DNA of 64,000 bases from Bin87 sp965219925 (GCA_965219925.1 OZ244795.1:1178001-1242000); one strand, 5' to 3'. Shown: positions 19,281-28,791, numbered from the stretch's first letter. Notes: generated by a model not told the origin, from the sequence alone. Numbers and translations: made by a program.

Positions 19281-19980
19281 ATGTTGCTCAAAGATAAAGT
19301 GGCGTTGATTACGGGCGCCGGTCGCGGCATCGGCCGCGCCATTGCTTTGGCCTTCGCCGGTGAGGGCGCTCTGATAGCCGTTACCGGACGGAACACACGC
19401 CTACTGACGCGGGTGGTTGATGAGATACGCGCCGGCGGCGGAACGGCCGAGGCCCTTGCTCTCGACGTGACCCAGGCCAACGACGCGGATCGCGTTGCGA
19501 AGCAGGTCATCGGGATTTGGGGCCAGATTGACGTACTGGTAAACAACGCCGGCGTCATCACCGATCACACGCCCGTTTGGGCCACTACAATAGACCAATG
19601 GGACGAGGTGATGAACACCAACCTGCGGGGAATGTTCCTCGTTTGCGGCGCGGTCATACCGCACATGAAGGAGAGGGGGGCATAATCATCAACATCGGGT
19701 CGTCATCGGGCCGTTTGCCTGAGAGCGATTACGGAGCTTACGCAACCCCAAAGTGGGGTGTGGGGCTATCCGCTTCGCTGGCCCACTCCCTGCGCCCCCA
19801 CGGCGTCCGGGTCAACGGCATCAATCCCGATTGGGTGGATTCCGATATGGTCAGGGCGTATGATCCTCGGGGAAACCCGGGCTGGATAACGGGGGAACAG
19901 ATAGCGCAGGCGGCCTATACCTGGCGGCTCATGCGCCCAGGGTCATGACCGGACAGTTCATAGACATCTTTGGGGTCTGA
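19281..19980 (+). pseudogene. SDR-family oxidoreductase, two frameshifts
   Basis: Starts MLLKDKVALITGAGRGIGRA with a normal cofactor motif and has LVNNAGVITDH. The frame breaks at a G-run near 19675 (GAGAGGGGGG), resumes with IINIGSSSGRLPESDYGAYA (the active-site Ser and Tyr-x3-Lys, here YATPK), and shifts again near 19915. Only then does the true end VMTGQFIDIFGV appear. Both breaks are single-base size and one is in a homopolymer, so sequencing error is possible as well as decay. Confidence 0.82.
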
Positions 19981-20010
19981 GCCTACTAACAGTTGGATGG
20001 CGTTTCAGCG

Positions 20011-20703
20011 ATGAGTCAAAGCACAGATTTTTCTGAGACCTTTTACCGGCAGCACGCGCGGCGTTACGCCGAGGTCAGCCATAACTTCATTCAGTCCGTG
20101 TACAGCGACATGTCTCACCCGGCGCTCAAAGGCGATGCGGACCTGATGGACCGTCTCCAGGAGCTGGTTCCCGCCGGAGCCCGGGGGCTGGACGCCGGCT
20201 GCGGCGCGGGCGCCCGCGATGTCTTCTTCTACTGGCAGCGGGGATACGACATCCACGGTGTGGACGCCGTGGAGGAGAACATCCTGGAAGCGCGGCGGCT
20301 TCACCCGGAGATTGCTCAGAGAGTGTCGGTCGCCGACCTGCGCCAACCTCTCGGCCATCCGGACCGCTCCTTCGACTTCATCCTGTGCAACGCGGTCATC
20401 CAGCATATCGACCCGGAGATTGCCCTCGGGGTCACGCTGCCGGAATTTGCCAGGCTCCTGAGAGTCGGTGGCGTTCTCCAGCTTATGTTCAAAACCGGAA
20501 GCGGAGTCGCAACAGTCTACGACAGGGACTACAGCGCGGACCGGACCTTCCAGCTGTACGACGCAGATGAAGTGCTGGGTCTGCTGACGGACTTGGGCCT
20601 CAGCGTGGTTCCGGCGGAAGGCAAGAAAATGGGAGGCGTCATGTACTTCAAGGATCCAAAGCCGATGGACCACTGTGTCTTTTTCGCGCGCAAGGACGGG
20701 TGA
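20011..20703 (+). CDS. Class I SAM-dependent methyltransferase
   Basis: A 230-residue protein with the SAM-binding motif GLDAGCGAGARDVFFY near residue 52, an acidic VDAVEEN at the end of strand 2, and the motif-IV-like FDFILCNAVIQHI. These define a class I methyltransferase fold. The closing part MDHCVFFARKD is typical of small-molecule methyltransferases. I chose the ATG at 20011 (MSQSTDF) over one six codons earlier. Its stop overlaps the start of the kinase-like gene (GTGA), suggesting translational coupling. Substrate unknown. Confidence 0.87.
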   Translation: MSQSTDFSETFYRQHARRYAEVSHNFIQSVYSDMSHPALKGDADLMDRLQELVPAGARGLDAGCGAGARDVFFYWQRGYDIHGVDAVEENILEARRLHPEIAQRVSVADLRQPLGHPDRSFDFILCNAVIQHIDPEIALGVTLPEFARLLRVGGVLQLMFKTGSGVATVYDRDYSADRTFQLYDADEVLGLLTDLGLSVVPAEGKKMGGVMYFKDPKPMDHCVFFARKDG

Positions 20704-21854
20704 GGAGTGAGGCGCATGGGTTTCGCAGATTCAATCGCGATGCCCGGAGGACTCAAGTGGGCGGCCTGACGGTTCCCCGAGACCTCCGGGACATCACACC
20801 GACCTGGCTGACCAAAGTCCTTCAGAGTGGTGTGGTGTCGGGAGGCGCTTCCGTCACCGGATACTCGACCGAGACCATAGCCGAGGGAAAGGGGTTTATG
20901 AACCGGCTGTTTCGGCTGACGCTGAACTACGACGCAGATCTTCCCGGTATTCCAGGCGCCATGATCGTCAAACTCCCATCCGCAGACCCTATGTTGAGGA
21001 CGGTTTTCGACAGGCTGGGACAGAACCGGCGCGAGGTCAGGTTTTACCAGGAGTTGGCAGCCAACGCTCACCTGCCAACTCCTCGTTGCTACTACTGTGG
21101 CATAGACCCGGCGACGGGGAACACCGTTCTGGCGCTGGAGGACATGAGCCACGCCCGCCAGGGCGATAGCGTGGCTGGCTGCTCTGTGGCCGAGGCTCGG
21201 CGCACCATCTCCCAACTGGCCAGATTCCAGGCGTCCTGGTGGGACAACCCCCGGTTGGACGGATTGGACTGGATGCCACTGAAGGATGCCGAAGCCAGTT
21301 CCTATCAGGCGATTTATCCGGGCGCGTGGAGGTCGCTAATAGAGAAGGCCGGGAACGGGATGCCCCAGGGTTTGCGCCGGCTGGGGGACCGACTGAGCCC
21401 CGAGGTGCCCAGGATAAAGGGCGAACTTACAAAGCCTCCCCGGACGATTGTCCACGGAGACTATCGTCTGGACAATTGCTTCTTCTCTGCCGATGCCCGT
21501 CCTCAATCGCCGGTGGTTTTCGATTGGGAGTTCTGCGTGCGCGGCCGGGGCGCCTGCGACGTCGCCACCTTCATCAGCGAGGCATTTCCCGCGCGACAAC
21601 GCAAGGAGGTGGAGTTGGGCCTCGTGCGCACGTACCACTCCGTCCTGGTGGACAATGGTGTGAGCGGCTACTCGTTTGAAGAGTGCTGGCATGATTATCG
21701 GCTGTCAATGCTGGAGGTCTTTGTTTTCTGGATAGTCACGGGAGGCTACTGCAATTTCGAAGGTGAGCGGGCCACCGCGTACCTTCACAACACCCTAAAA
21801 CGGTTCGACGCCGTCATATCCGACCTTGCCGCCACGGAGATGCTTTCCAACTAG
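20700..21854 (+). CDS. Phosphotransferase of the APH/ecdysteroid-kinase-like family
   Basis: A 384-residue protein kinase-fold small-molecule kinase. The Brenner-type catalytic motif is IVHGDYRLDNCFF near residue 257, and the metal motif is VFDWEFCVRGRGACDVATF. An N-terminal MIVKLPSAD supplies the probable ATP-binding Lys. The arrangement fits the aminoglycoside phosphotransferase/choline kinase/EcKL clan, which phosphorylates hydroxyls on small molecules. The GTG start overlaps the methyltransferase stop, so both likely modify the same class of compound. No evidence points to a specific antibiotic. Confidence 0.85.
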   Translation: MRSEAHGFRRFNRDARRTQVGGLTVPRDLRDITPTWLTKVLQSGVVSGGASVTGYSTETIAEGKGFMNRLFRLTLNYDADLPGIPGAMIVKLPSADPMLRTVFDRLGQNRREVRFYQELAANAHLPTPRCYYCGIDPATGNTVLALEDMSHARQGDSVAGCSVAEARRTISQLARFQASWWDNPRLDGLDWMPLKDAEASSYQAIYPGAWRSLIEKAGNGMPQGLRRLGDRLSPEVPRIKGELTKPPRTIVHGDYRLDNCFFSADARPQSPVVFDWEFCVRGRGACDVATFISEAFPARQRKEVELGLVRTYHSVLVDNGVSGYSFEECWHDYRLSMLEVFVFWIVTGGYCNFEGERATAYLHNTLKRFDAVISDLAATEMLSN

Positions 21855-21979
21855 ACCAAGACGAAACCCGCATCCGCGCTATTGGGTATGCAGGAGACGC
21901 CGGCGCTGCTGGAGTCGTGACAAACGGATGAGGCTGAGTTGCGGCGACGGATTTACGGAGCGCCAACGCCCCGGGGAAC

Positions 21980-22013
21980 GCGAAATGTAGATCTCACCTT
22001 GGCTTCGGTTTAG
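21980..22013 (-). repeat. IS630-type terminal inverted repeat, right
   Basis: Read on the minus strand it is CTAAACCGAAGCCAAGGTG then AGATCTACATTT, flanked by TA at 22014-22015. It is the inverted partner of the repeat at 18756. Confidence 0.6.
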
Positions 22014-22249
22014 TATTACAACGACAGTTCAAGGCGGGATGTCTGGGGATGCCCGGAGGGCGGCGCGGAGTTTGGCGTGAGATCGGCCGGCCCGATGGTT
22101 GCGCAACTGCTCCGCCTCCAGCAACCGTAGCAACTCCCCATGACCCAACCGCTCCCGGGGCAGCATCTCGCGTACCACACGTTACACCTGCGGCCTCGTG
22201 ATCCGTGGCATCTTTTCCCCAAGCCTGTTGCAGGCTCAGCAGGCTGGCC
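22014..22249. other. Gap with no supported gene
   Basis: Short frames only. Minus-strand codons near 22100 (RNHRAGRSHAKLRAAL) are protein-like but could not be assigned. Confidence 0.3.
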
Positions 22250-22521
22250 ATGACGGACGGGTTGGATGCCGGGGCGTCCTGGCCCAGCTCGCTGAGGCGG
22301 TCCGTCCGGCTTTCCGCCCTTTGCGGGATGCTGATACCCAGAATCTCAACGAGTTAACCATACTGCGAAACCAGCTGATGACCATGCTGGTCGCGGAGAA
22401 AAACCGTCCTAAGCGGGGCACCGGAGCAGTTCACCCCAGGATAAAGGCCCACATCAACCGGCTGGAAAAGGAGTTCAAAGACTTGGACCAAGGTCTCGGG
22501 AAGCCACTGCTTCGCAATTAG
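22250..22521 (+). pseudogene. IS110-family transposase fragment
   Basis: The frame reads LAQLAEAVRPAFRPLRDADT then LRNQLMTMLVAEKNRPKR and HPRIKAHINRLEKEFKDLD, which matches the linker between the DEDD and Transposase_20 parts of IS110 enzymes. Catalytic residues on both sides are missing. Dead fragment. Confidence 0.7.
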
Positions 22522-22813
22522 AAAGCAGCGTTACGTTTCAGATGGTGTGGCCCAACGGCAACGGGTCCTGGATTCCCGCCGCCTCCGAGGGAGTAACCTC
22601 CCTGGGTGAAAATGACGGGATGGAAAAGTCGTGAAAGCCTTTCTAGGCTACGGATTAGGCCACCCGGAGCGGAGGGCAGCGCGGCCCAGAGGGCGAAGCC
22701 GGTTGACGGAGTAGGGGCCGCTGGGTACACTCGGCGCAATGTGCCGAAAGTGGGCGATTCCCAAGCCGACCGGGGTCTGTTCCGGGGTCGGTTGAAGGAC
22801 AGGAGGAAGCGGG
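22522..22813. other. Gap with degenerate palindromic repeat
   Basis: Contains CTGGATTCCCGCCGCCTCCG near 22567 and AAAATGACGGGATGG near 22610, a degraded 'attcccgc...aatgac' repeat. The AGGAGG site for the next gene lies at its end. No gene. Confidence 0.4.
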
Positions 22814-23218
22814 ATGCCAAGAATTAAGCATGTTGCCATAAGGACGGCGGACCCGGCCAAGACGGCGGCTTTCTACAAGGAAGTGTTCGGGCTGGAAGAG
22901 GTGGGGCTGGCGCGGGCCGGTTACTACCTTTCCGACGGGTACATCAACCTGGCAATTCTGAAGTCGAACGAGGACGCGGTGGGGGAGAGTCCCCGGGACG
23001 CGGCGGGATACGCGGGAATCGACCACCTGGGTTTCGTGGTGGAAGACCTGGACGAGATGTGCGCGAAGCTGGAAGAGAACGGCGCCACGGCCACCAACCA
23101 GCGCATCGACATGGTCCATTCCGAAGGCGCCAACGCCGTTTCCTACTACGAATTGAAGTACCGGGGGCCGGACGACCAAGTCATAGACATCACCGAGTCG
23201 GGCTGGATCGGCAGCTAG
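22814..23218 (+). CDS. VOC-family protein
   Basis: A 134-residue single-chain glyoxalase-fold protein preceded by ACAGGAGGAAG. It begins PRIKHVAIRTADPAKTAAFY, has a second His in GIDHLGFVVEDL, and ends QVIDITESGW with a ligand Glu. Together these fit the H-x-H-x-E metal set of VOC enzymes. The acyl-CoA-dehydrogenase-like gene starts 65 bases downstream on the same strand, so the two probably belong to one catabolic operon. Substrate unknown. Confidence 0.87.
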   Translation: MPRIKHVAIRTADPAKTAAFYKEVFGLEEVGLARAGYYLSDGYINLAILKSNEDAVGESPRDAAGYAGIDHLGFVVEDLDEMCAKLEENGATATNQRIDMVHSEGANAVSYYELKYRGPDDQVIDITESGWIGS

Positions 23219-23282
23219 TGACGATGCGGCGGATACTCCTTGGGGACAACGTACCCGTGGTGGGTGACACAGGACGGCCAGC

Positions 23283-24449
23283 GTGGTAGAGGCAGCCATC
23301 ACCCGAGGCGAACTGCTGGCACTGGCCCGGGAACTCACCCCGCTGGTACGGGAGTGGGCCGAGGACAACGAAAAGCAGCGGCGGGTTTCTTCCGACGTTG
23401 TTGACGCCCTGGTGTCCAGCGGGCTGATCCGAGCGGCGCAGCCGGAGCGGTTCGGAGGGATGGGGCTGGACTTCGACGTTACCTTCGGCGTGGGGATGGA
23501 GCTGGCGCGGGCGTGCGCGTCCACCGGGTGGTGTTACGCCATCTGGTCCAGCCACAACTGGCTGGTGGGAATGTTCCCGGAGAAAGCGCAGGAGGAGTAT
23601 TGGGCGGAGTCGCCGGACACGTTGTCGTCAACATCCTTTAACCCGGCGGGCGGACTGGTCGACGCGGCGGAAGGGGGATACCGGGTTTCGGGGCGGTGGG
23701 ACTTTTCCAGCGGGTGCGATCCGGGGACGTGGGTCATGCTCATAGGCAACGCGCCGGAGGGGCCAGTGTTGCTGATGCTGCCCAGGACCGATTACCGGAT
23801 TGACGATACCTGGTTCGTGGTCGGGCTGCGGGGGTCGGGGAGCAAGGACATCGTGGTGGACGGGGCGTTCGTGCCACACCACCGAGCGGTGTCGATGAAC
23901 GATGTGAGGGAAGGCTGCACTCCCGGCCGAGCAATCCACGACACTCCCAACTACCGCATTCCCATGCGGAGCATTTTGTCCTTCACTCTATCGGCGTCAG
24001 TGCTGGGAATGGCTCAGGGCGGGTTGGAGGTGTTTTCGGAGACTATCCAGGGGCAGGTGTCGGGGCGCACGGGAGGGAAGTTCGCCGAGTCGGTGGGGCT
24101 GCAGCTGAGGTTGGCCGAGGCGGACGCGGAGCTGCGTGCCGCACTGGCATTGTTGAAGCACGACTGCGCGGAGATTTTCGCAAAGGCCAGGGACAGCCAG
24201 TCGTTCACGCTGGAGGAAAGGGCGCGTTACCGGAGGGACCAGTCCTACATCGCCAAGCTGAGCGTTCAAGCCATTGACCGGGTGTTCGAAGCATCCGGCG
24301 GAAGGACCCTGTTCGAGTCCCATCCCCTGCAGCGGTTCCACCGGGACGTTCACGCCGCGTCCCACCACGTATCGCTGGCGTGGGACGCTCCGGCGGAGCA
24401 GTTCGGGAAGGTCCGGTTGGGACTCGGGCTGGAACGGCCGGACCTTTGA
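23283..24449 (+). CDS. Acyl-CoA dehydrogenase-fold flavin enzyme (HsaA/monooxygenase-like)
   Basis: A 388-residue protein with the three-part acyl-CoA dehydrogenase fold: helical N-domain (LTPLVREWAEDNEKQRRVSS), beta middle with GRWDFSSGCDPGTWVM, and helical C-domain ending RFHRDVHAASHHVSLAWDAP. The GRW-x-F-x-SG and C-terminal RD-x-HA motifs resemble the flavin-dependent monooxygenase branch (HsaA, p-hydroxyphenylacetate hydroxylase type) rather than true dehydrogenases. Such enzymes need a separate flavin reductase, which is not nearby. GTG start. Probable role in ring hydroxylation. Confidence 0.83.
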   Translation: MVEAAITRGELLALARELTPLVREWAEDNEKQRRVSSDVVDALVSSGLIRAAQPERFGGMGLDFDVTFGVGMELARACASTGWCYAIWSSHNWLVGMFPEKAQEEYWAESPDTLSSTSFNPAGGLVDAAEGGYRVSGRWDFSSGCDPGTWVMLIGNAPEGPVLLMLPRTDYRIDDTWFVVGLRGSGSKDIVVDGAFVPHHRAVSMNDVREGCTPGRAIHDTPNYRIPMRSILSFTLSASVLGMAQGGLEVFSETIQGQVSGRTGGKFAESVGLQLRLAEADAELRAALALLKHDCAEIFAKARDSQSFTLEERARYRRDQSYIAKLSVQAIDRVFEASGGRTLFESHPLQRFHRDVHAASHHVSLAWDAPAEQFGKVRLGLGLERPDL

Positions 24450-24531
24450 TCAATAGCCGGGACGACTGGCGCGGGACTGGCCCCGCCATGCGTCGCACTG
24501 GTATGCAACGGGCAGCTTTCGGGGTCGAGCA

Positions 24532-25869
24532 ATGACCAACGTTACCGTCTGGCGGACGAGGCTGGCCCACGCCCTGCCCTTCTACTACGGCTGGGTGATC
24601 TCGGGGAACGGGGTGGCGGTGAGCCTGTCCAGCCGGACCGTGATGGCGGTGGCGACCCTTTCCGTGTTCGTTGTTCCGATGACCCAATCCATGGGTTGGT
24701 CGGTGGGGATGTTCTCCGGGGCGGTAAGCCTGGCAGGGCTGGTCGCGGTCTTCGTTTCGCCCTTCGTGGGGAGATGGCTGGACAAGTACGGGGCGGGAGT
24801 CATCCTGGGGACGGGTTCATTTGCCACGGGGGCGCTGGCGATTGGGCTGGCCTTCGTTACCCATCCGTTGGCCTTCTATTTTCTGTGCGTTCCGGGGCGG
24901 ATGATCTTCTCCGGTCCGATGGAGATGGGGCTGCCCACGGCCATCAGCAACTGGTTCATCCGGAGGCGTCCGATGGGGCTGGCCGTGGACCAAATCGGCA
25001 AGGGGGCTGGCCTTGTCATAGTGCCCTTGGCGATGCAGCTGATCATCACAGGGTTTGACTGGCGAACGGCGTGGGTCACCCTGGGGGTTCTGGCGTTTGC
25101 GCTGGGGGTTGTTCCGTCCCTGTTGCTGGTGGCACGGCGACCGGAGGACATGGGGCTGGAACCTGACCCGGTACCGGCGCGGGAAGACTCAGCAAACCAG
25201 GGTTCGGAGGCTGCCAAAGGTTCCGGCAACTCGGGTGGCTTCGCCGAGACCAACTTCACAGTGGTGCAGGCGCTGCGAACGCGGGCGTTCTGGATCCTGG
25301 CGATCTTTTCCGGTGCCGGGATGATGGTCCAGGCGGGGTTGAGCCTGCACCAGGTCTCCCACTACATCAGCCAGGGAGTTGACCCGCCGTTCGCCGCGAT
25401 GAGCGCGAGCACATCCGCCCTGGCCCAAATGCCGGCTAGCCTCTTCTGGGCGGGCCTGGCTCGGAGGGTGCCCATCCGATTCCTGATGATGGGAGCGGCG
25501 TTCGTGCTGGCGCTGGCCGCGGCGGGGACGATGATGAGCGACTGGCTGCTGCCGGAGATAATCTCGGCAGCGGGGGTCGGGTTCGGCGTGGGGGGTCTGC
25601 ACCTGCTGATACGGCTGGTGTGGGCGGACTACTACGGGCGGCAGAACCTGGGGACAATCCGGGGGCTGACGATGTCGGTGCAGGTGGGCGGGCAGGCGCT
25701 GGGGCCGGTAATCGCCGGGTTCATGTTCGACTATTCCGACAGCTACCGGATTCCGTTTACGTTTTTCGCCGTGGCAGTGTTCATGGCGGGGATCATGGTA
25801 CTGGCGGCCAAACCGCCCCAGGCTCCGACCCCGGCGCATCCGAGGGAACCGGCGGGGGTTTCAGGTTAA
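24532..25869 (+). CDS. MFS transporter (OFA/monocarboxylate type)
   Basis: A 445-residue, 12-helix major facilitator. It opens HALPFYYGWVISGNGVAVSL, the FYYGW start shared with the carriers at 25981 and 58750 and typical of OFA/monocarboxylate porter-like proteins. The SPFVGRWLDKYG loop is the MFS signature, and the central loop DMGLEPDPVPARED separates the halves. It follows the flavin enzyme by 82 bases on the same strand and could import that enzyme's substrate. The substrate is not deducible. Confidence 0.9.
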   Translation: MTNVTVWRTRLAHALPFYYGWVISGNGVAVSLSSRTVMAVATLSVFVVPMTQSMGWSVGMFSGAVSLAGLVAVFVSPFVGRWLDKYGAGVILGTGSFATGALAIGLAFVTHPLAFYFLCVPGRMIFSGPMEMGLPTAISNWFIRRRPMGLAVDQIGKGAGLVIVPLAMQLIITGFDWRTAWVTLGVLAFALGVVPSLLLVARRPEDMGLEPDPVPAREDSANQGSEAAKGSGNSGGFAETNFTVVQALRTRAFWILAIFSGAGMMVQAGLSLHQVSHYISQGVDPPFAAMSASTSALAQMPASLFWAGLARRVPIRFLMMGAAFVLALAAAGTMMSDWLLPEIISAAGVGFGVGGLHLLIRLVWADYYGRQNLGTIRGLTMSVQVGGQALGPVIAGFMFDYSDSYRIPFTFFAVAVFMAGIMVLAAKPPQAPTPAHPREPAGVSG

Positions 25870-25980
25870 TCCAACCGGCAACCTCCGATTCCGAGAGGTT
25901 GACCATACCCCGAGCTACCGCACTACTGTCCCCGTAGAAAGCCCGGTAACTGGGCCAGCTTTTTTCGTCCAAACCACTGG

Positions 25981-27354
25981 TCATGAAGCCGCGGGCGAGG
26001 TTTGTCCCTCCCCAGGTAGGGATTCTTCCCAGTTGGGGATGAGGATGCGGGAGGATGATTCCAGCAACAGGATGAAGACGACTCCGGCGAGACTGGCGGC
26101 AATAGAGATGGTCCAAGCGAGGTCGTAGGAGCCTCCCCCGACGTCGATGAAGCCAAGGAACCGCATCGGAGCTTCGCCATTGCGGAAGTCGTAGATCACG
26201 CCGCCGACGAGTCCTCCGAGGGCCATGCCGAAGCCGGAGCCGAGGTGCTGGAATCCAAAAATTGACCGCACCGGACCCATGCCATAGTACTGGCGGTTGG
26301 CGATGAGGAAGGCGGACATTTCCCCGCCGAAGCCGATGCCGAAGAGGACGGCGAAGAAGTAAAACTCCCATGCACTCTGGGCCCAGAAGAGCATTATGAC
26401 CGAAACGCCCTGCAGGCAGTAGGGCAGGATCATCGTTACCTTGGCGCCCCAGCGGTCGGCAAGGATAGGAATGAACAGGCGGCTGCTGACGCTGGCCATG
26501 CTGTAGATGGCGACGATCCAGGCTGCCGCCGCGAGGGACAATCCTTGCTCGGTGGCGAAGAAGACGACGTGCCACATGACGACGGCGTGGCCCATGCAGC
26601 CGAGGAAGTGGATGAAGGGGAGGTTCCAGAAGGCCCGGGTCCGGCGGGCATGCTGCAGGAAGACCTTGCTGCGCAACCTGGCGGTTTCGGCATTGACCGG
26701 TACAGGCGCCGGGTCGTCGTCGGTGGCTCCCAGGGGTTTCATCCCGCGGTCGGCGGGTTCACTGTGGAAGAAGAACAACAGGGAGAACAGGATTACTCCA
26801 CCCACGGCGGCGATTATCCAGAACCCAACCTGCCATCCGGTCAGGGCCACCAGCAGCGCCAAGGCCGGGGCAGTGACTGATGCTCCCATGCCTCCGATGG
26901 ACTGCTGGATACCGACGGCGATGCCGAGCTTCTTCTTGAACCAGGCGGCGACGGTGGTGGGGATGTTGACGGTGAAGATGGCCTGGGCCAATCCCAACAA
27001 AAGGCTGTAATAGATGTAAAGCTGCCAGAGTTGGTCCACGGTGCTGAGGAGCAGCATCCCGGCCACGTAGAGGGTGGCCGCAACAAACAGGGAAGGGCGC
27101 GCTCCGTAGCGGTCGCCGACCCATCCGGAGACAGGAGAAAGGAGGGCGCTGGCGACGCTGCGGAAGACCTGAGCGAGGACGATGGCAGTGACGCCCCAGG
27201 CGAAGTCGGTCTGGAGGAGGACGAGGATGACGGCGAAGGCCTGGCTGACGAAATTGGCGGTGAGCCGGAGGATGGTGCCAATTCCGACCACGACCCAGGC
27301 GTAGTGGTACTGCTCCCGCAAGTAGTTCATCCGGTCCGACGAGTCGATATTCAA
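25981..27354 (-). CDS. MFS transporter (OFA/monocarboxylate type)
   Basis: A 457-residue, 12-helix major facilitator. It starts with EQYHYAWVVVGIGTILRLTA and carries the signature SPVSGWVGDRYGARPSLF between helices 2 and 3. The central linker GMKPLGATDDDPAPVPVN separates the bundles. It converges on the neighbouring MFS gene, with about 110 bases between them. The two belong to the same broad subgroup but diverge clearly in the C-half, so they are not a recent tandem duplicate. Confidence 0.9.
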   Translation of the reverse strand: MNIDSSDRMNYLREQYHYAWVVVGIGTILRLTANFVSQAFAVILVLLQTDFAWGVTAIVLAQVFRSVASALLSPVSGWVGDRYGARPSLFVAATLYVAGMLLLSTVDQLWQLYIYYSLLLGLAQAIFTVNIPTTVAAWFKKKLGIAVGIQQSIGGMGASVTAPALALLVALTGWQVGFWIIAAVGGVILFSLLFFFHSEPADRGMKPLGATDDDPAPVPVNAETARLRSKVFLQHARRTRAFWNLPFIHFLGCMGHAVVMWHVVFFATEQGLSLAAAAWIVAIYSMASVSSRLFIPILADRWGAKVTMILPYCLQGVSVIMLFWAQSAWEFYFFAVLFGIGFGGEMSAFLIANRQYYGMGPVRSIFGFQHLGSGFGMALGGLVGGVIYDFRNGEAPMRFLGFIDVGGGSYDLAWTISIAASLAGVVFILLLESSSRILIPNWEESLPGEGQTSPAAS

Positions 27355-27659
27355 ACGGAATCACTCTCCATTACCAGAAATCAGGATGGGTCGTTGTGCG
27401 CCGGGCCGGAAGTCGTCGGGAAGGCGGGGCGTACAACCGGCATGCGCTATTGGGGCATTGTAACCACGCCAGGGTCGGGTGGCAACTTGACGTAACCGAG
27501 GAGAGAAGCGCTGAAGTGTCAAACTGGACAAAAGCGGACATTCGCGCGTAGGGAGAGCGGTGCTTGGTCCGAGATTGTCCGGTTTTGTCCGCTACGTTCT
27601 ACCGGACGTCCGGGAGTCCTGATGGATTCCGCCTGATTTTCGAATTTGTCAGCTGGGAG
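27355..27659. other. Intergenic region
   Basis: No ORF of note. CCTGGGGG-type and GACAAAAGCGGACATTC/GTCCGGTTTTGTCCGC sequences near 27530-27590 form an imperfect inverted repeat (TGGACAAAAGCGGACA and TGTCCGGTTTTGTCCG), possibly a terminator or operator between genes on the minus strand. Confidence 0.35.
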
Positions 27660-28112
27660 TTACTCGTCCTGGGGGAGAAAGGCGTTGGGGACGACCGCGC
27701 TGCCCTGACCCACTCCGGTGGTATCGCCACGCTGGTTCTCGGCCTTGATCTCCACCGATACCCGACTGCCGTTCACTTCCCGGCTCACGCCGGTAACCGT
27801 CCCGGTGAAGGTGATTGTGTCGCCGGGACGGACCGGCCGCAGGAATCTCAGATCAACCGTGCCGGTGTGGTTGAACACGCCGCTGCCGAAGTACCGGCGC
27901 AGCAGTTCGATGGCGAATGACAATGACATCCTGCCCGAAGCCACCGTGCCCTCGGTTCCCAGGGTCTCGCGAGCGGTTTCTTCGTCGGTGAACTGGGAAG
28001 GTTCCAACTGCCCGGCGCTGCCCTCGAACAGGTTGATCGCTTCCTGGGACATCTCCTTTACCAGGGGGGATAGCGCATCGCCCACCTCGCAGGCGCGAAC
28101 TAGCCTCCCCAT
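27660..28112 (-). CDS. MaoC-like hotdog-fold dehydratase
   Basis: A 150-residue hotdog protein. It has FEGSAGQLEPSQFTDEETAR in the N-terminal half, then GRMSLSFAIELL, and the closing LRFLRPVRPGDTITFTGTVT, the standard MaoC-like core strand. MaoC proteins hydrate enoyl-CoA or related thioesters. The usual catalytic D/H is not obvious here because the N-terminal half has Q/S at that position. The start overlaps the preceding hotdog gene by 13 bases, so the two are almost certainly translated as a heteromeric pair. Confidence 0.8.
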   Translation of the reverse strand: MGRLVRACEVGDALSPLVKEMSQEAINLFEGSAGQLEPSQFTDEETARETLGTEGTVASGRMSLSFAIELLRRYFGSGVFNHTGTVDLRFLRPVRPGDTITFTGTVTGVSREVNGSRVSVEIKAENQRGDTTGVGQGSAVVPNAFLPQDE

Positions 28113-28519
28113 TTCTTACCGACCTCGGTGGGTTGCTTGAGCTCGTGGGTAATCACGCGGTCGATGAGCCGCCCGTCTTCGTCAACCGAAACCGCCTCGG
28201 TGACGATGTAATTCTTGCCCCGGCGCAGGTATTTGTCGGCGATCCACGCCCGCACGGTGATCGTCTTGCCGCCGATGGGAGGGTTGTAGCAGTAGAAGGC
28301 GCACCGGGCGTTGACGGAACCGGCGTCGCGGTACCTGGCGTTGTACTGCTTGACATCCACCTTGTGGGAGATGGTCGGGAAACCGGCCTCCGGGTCCATC
28401 ACGCCCTGGCGGTAGGTGTCTATCATCTCCTGAGTGAGGAGGTATTGGTACGTCTCGAAGGTCTCCCCGACCTCCAGGGCGTCCCAGTCCAGAAGTATTC
28501 GCGCATCCGCTTCTACCAT
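28100..28519 (-). CDS. MaoC-like/hotdog family protein, partner of the next gene
   Basis: A 139-residue protein: LDWDALEVGETFETYQYLLT is a typical MaoC N-terminal segment, followed by ITVRAWIADKYLRRGKNYIV, the core hotdog strand with a R-R-G-K turn. It overlaps the downstream MaoC gene, matching pairs in which two hotdog subunits form one active dehydratase. AAGGAAG lies upstream of the ATG. Substrate likely a CoA thioester (inference). Confidence 0.75.
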   Translation of the reverse strand: MVEADARILLDWDALEVGETFETYQYLLTQEMIDTYRQGVMDPEAGFPTISHKVDVKQYNARYRDAGSVNARCAFYCYNPPIGGKTITVRAWIADKYLRRGKNYIVTEAVSVDEDGRLIDRVITHELKQPTEVGKKWGG

Positions 28520-28610
28520 AGCTGCACTTCCTTTTTGTTGAAGGTTGCGGCGATTTTGGCTGCGGTCGCCGAGACCTTCATTTTTTCCAACATGTCAACT
28601 GGTTTGCTTG

Positions 28611-28770
28611 CTCACGAGTACCCGCTTTAATCTGTCATTGCACCCCGTACTTGATACGGGGGTGGTAATCTCGGCGCCGTAGCAATGGTGATTTGCTGAC
28701 GTGTGTTCAACCTCAACGAGATTGCCACGTGGTTCGACAGGCTCACCATGAGCGGATGTCAAGGGACTTT
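28611..28770 (+). repeat. Composite palindromic repeat
   Basis: Begins CTCACGAGTACCCGCTTT (the terminus seen at 55830 and 33476), then GTCATTGCACCCCGTACTTG, then a GAGATTGCCACGTGG segment and GGTTCGACAGGCTCACCATG. The right-hand terminus is not found, so the element looks truncated or invaded. Confidence 0.6.
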
Positions 28771-28791
28771 GCAATCGTCCTGTCCGGAACC

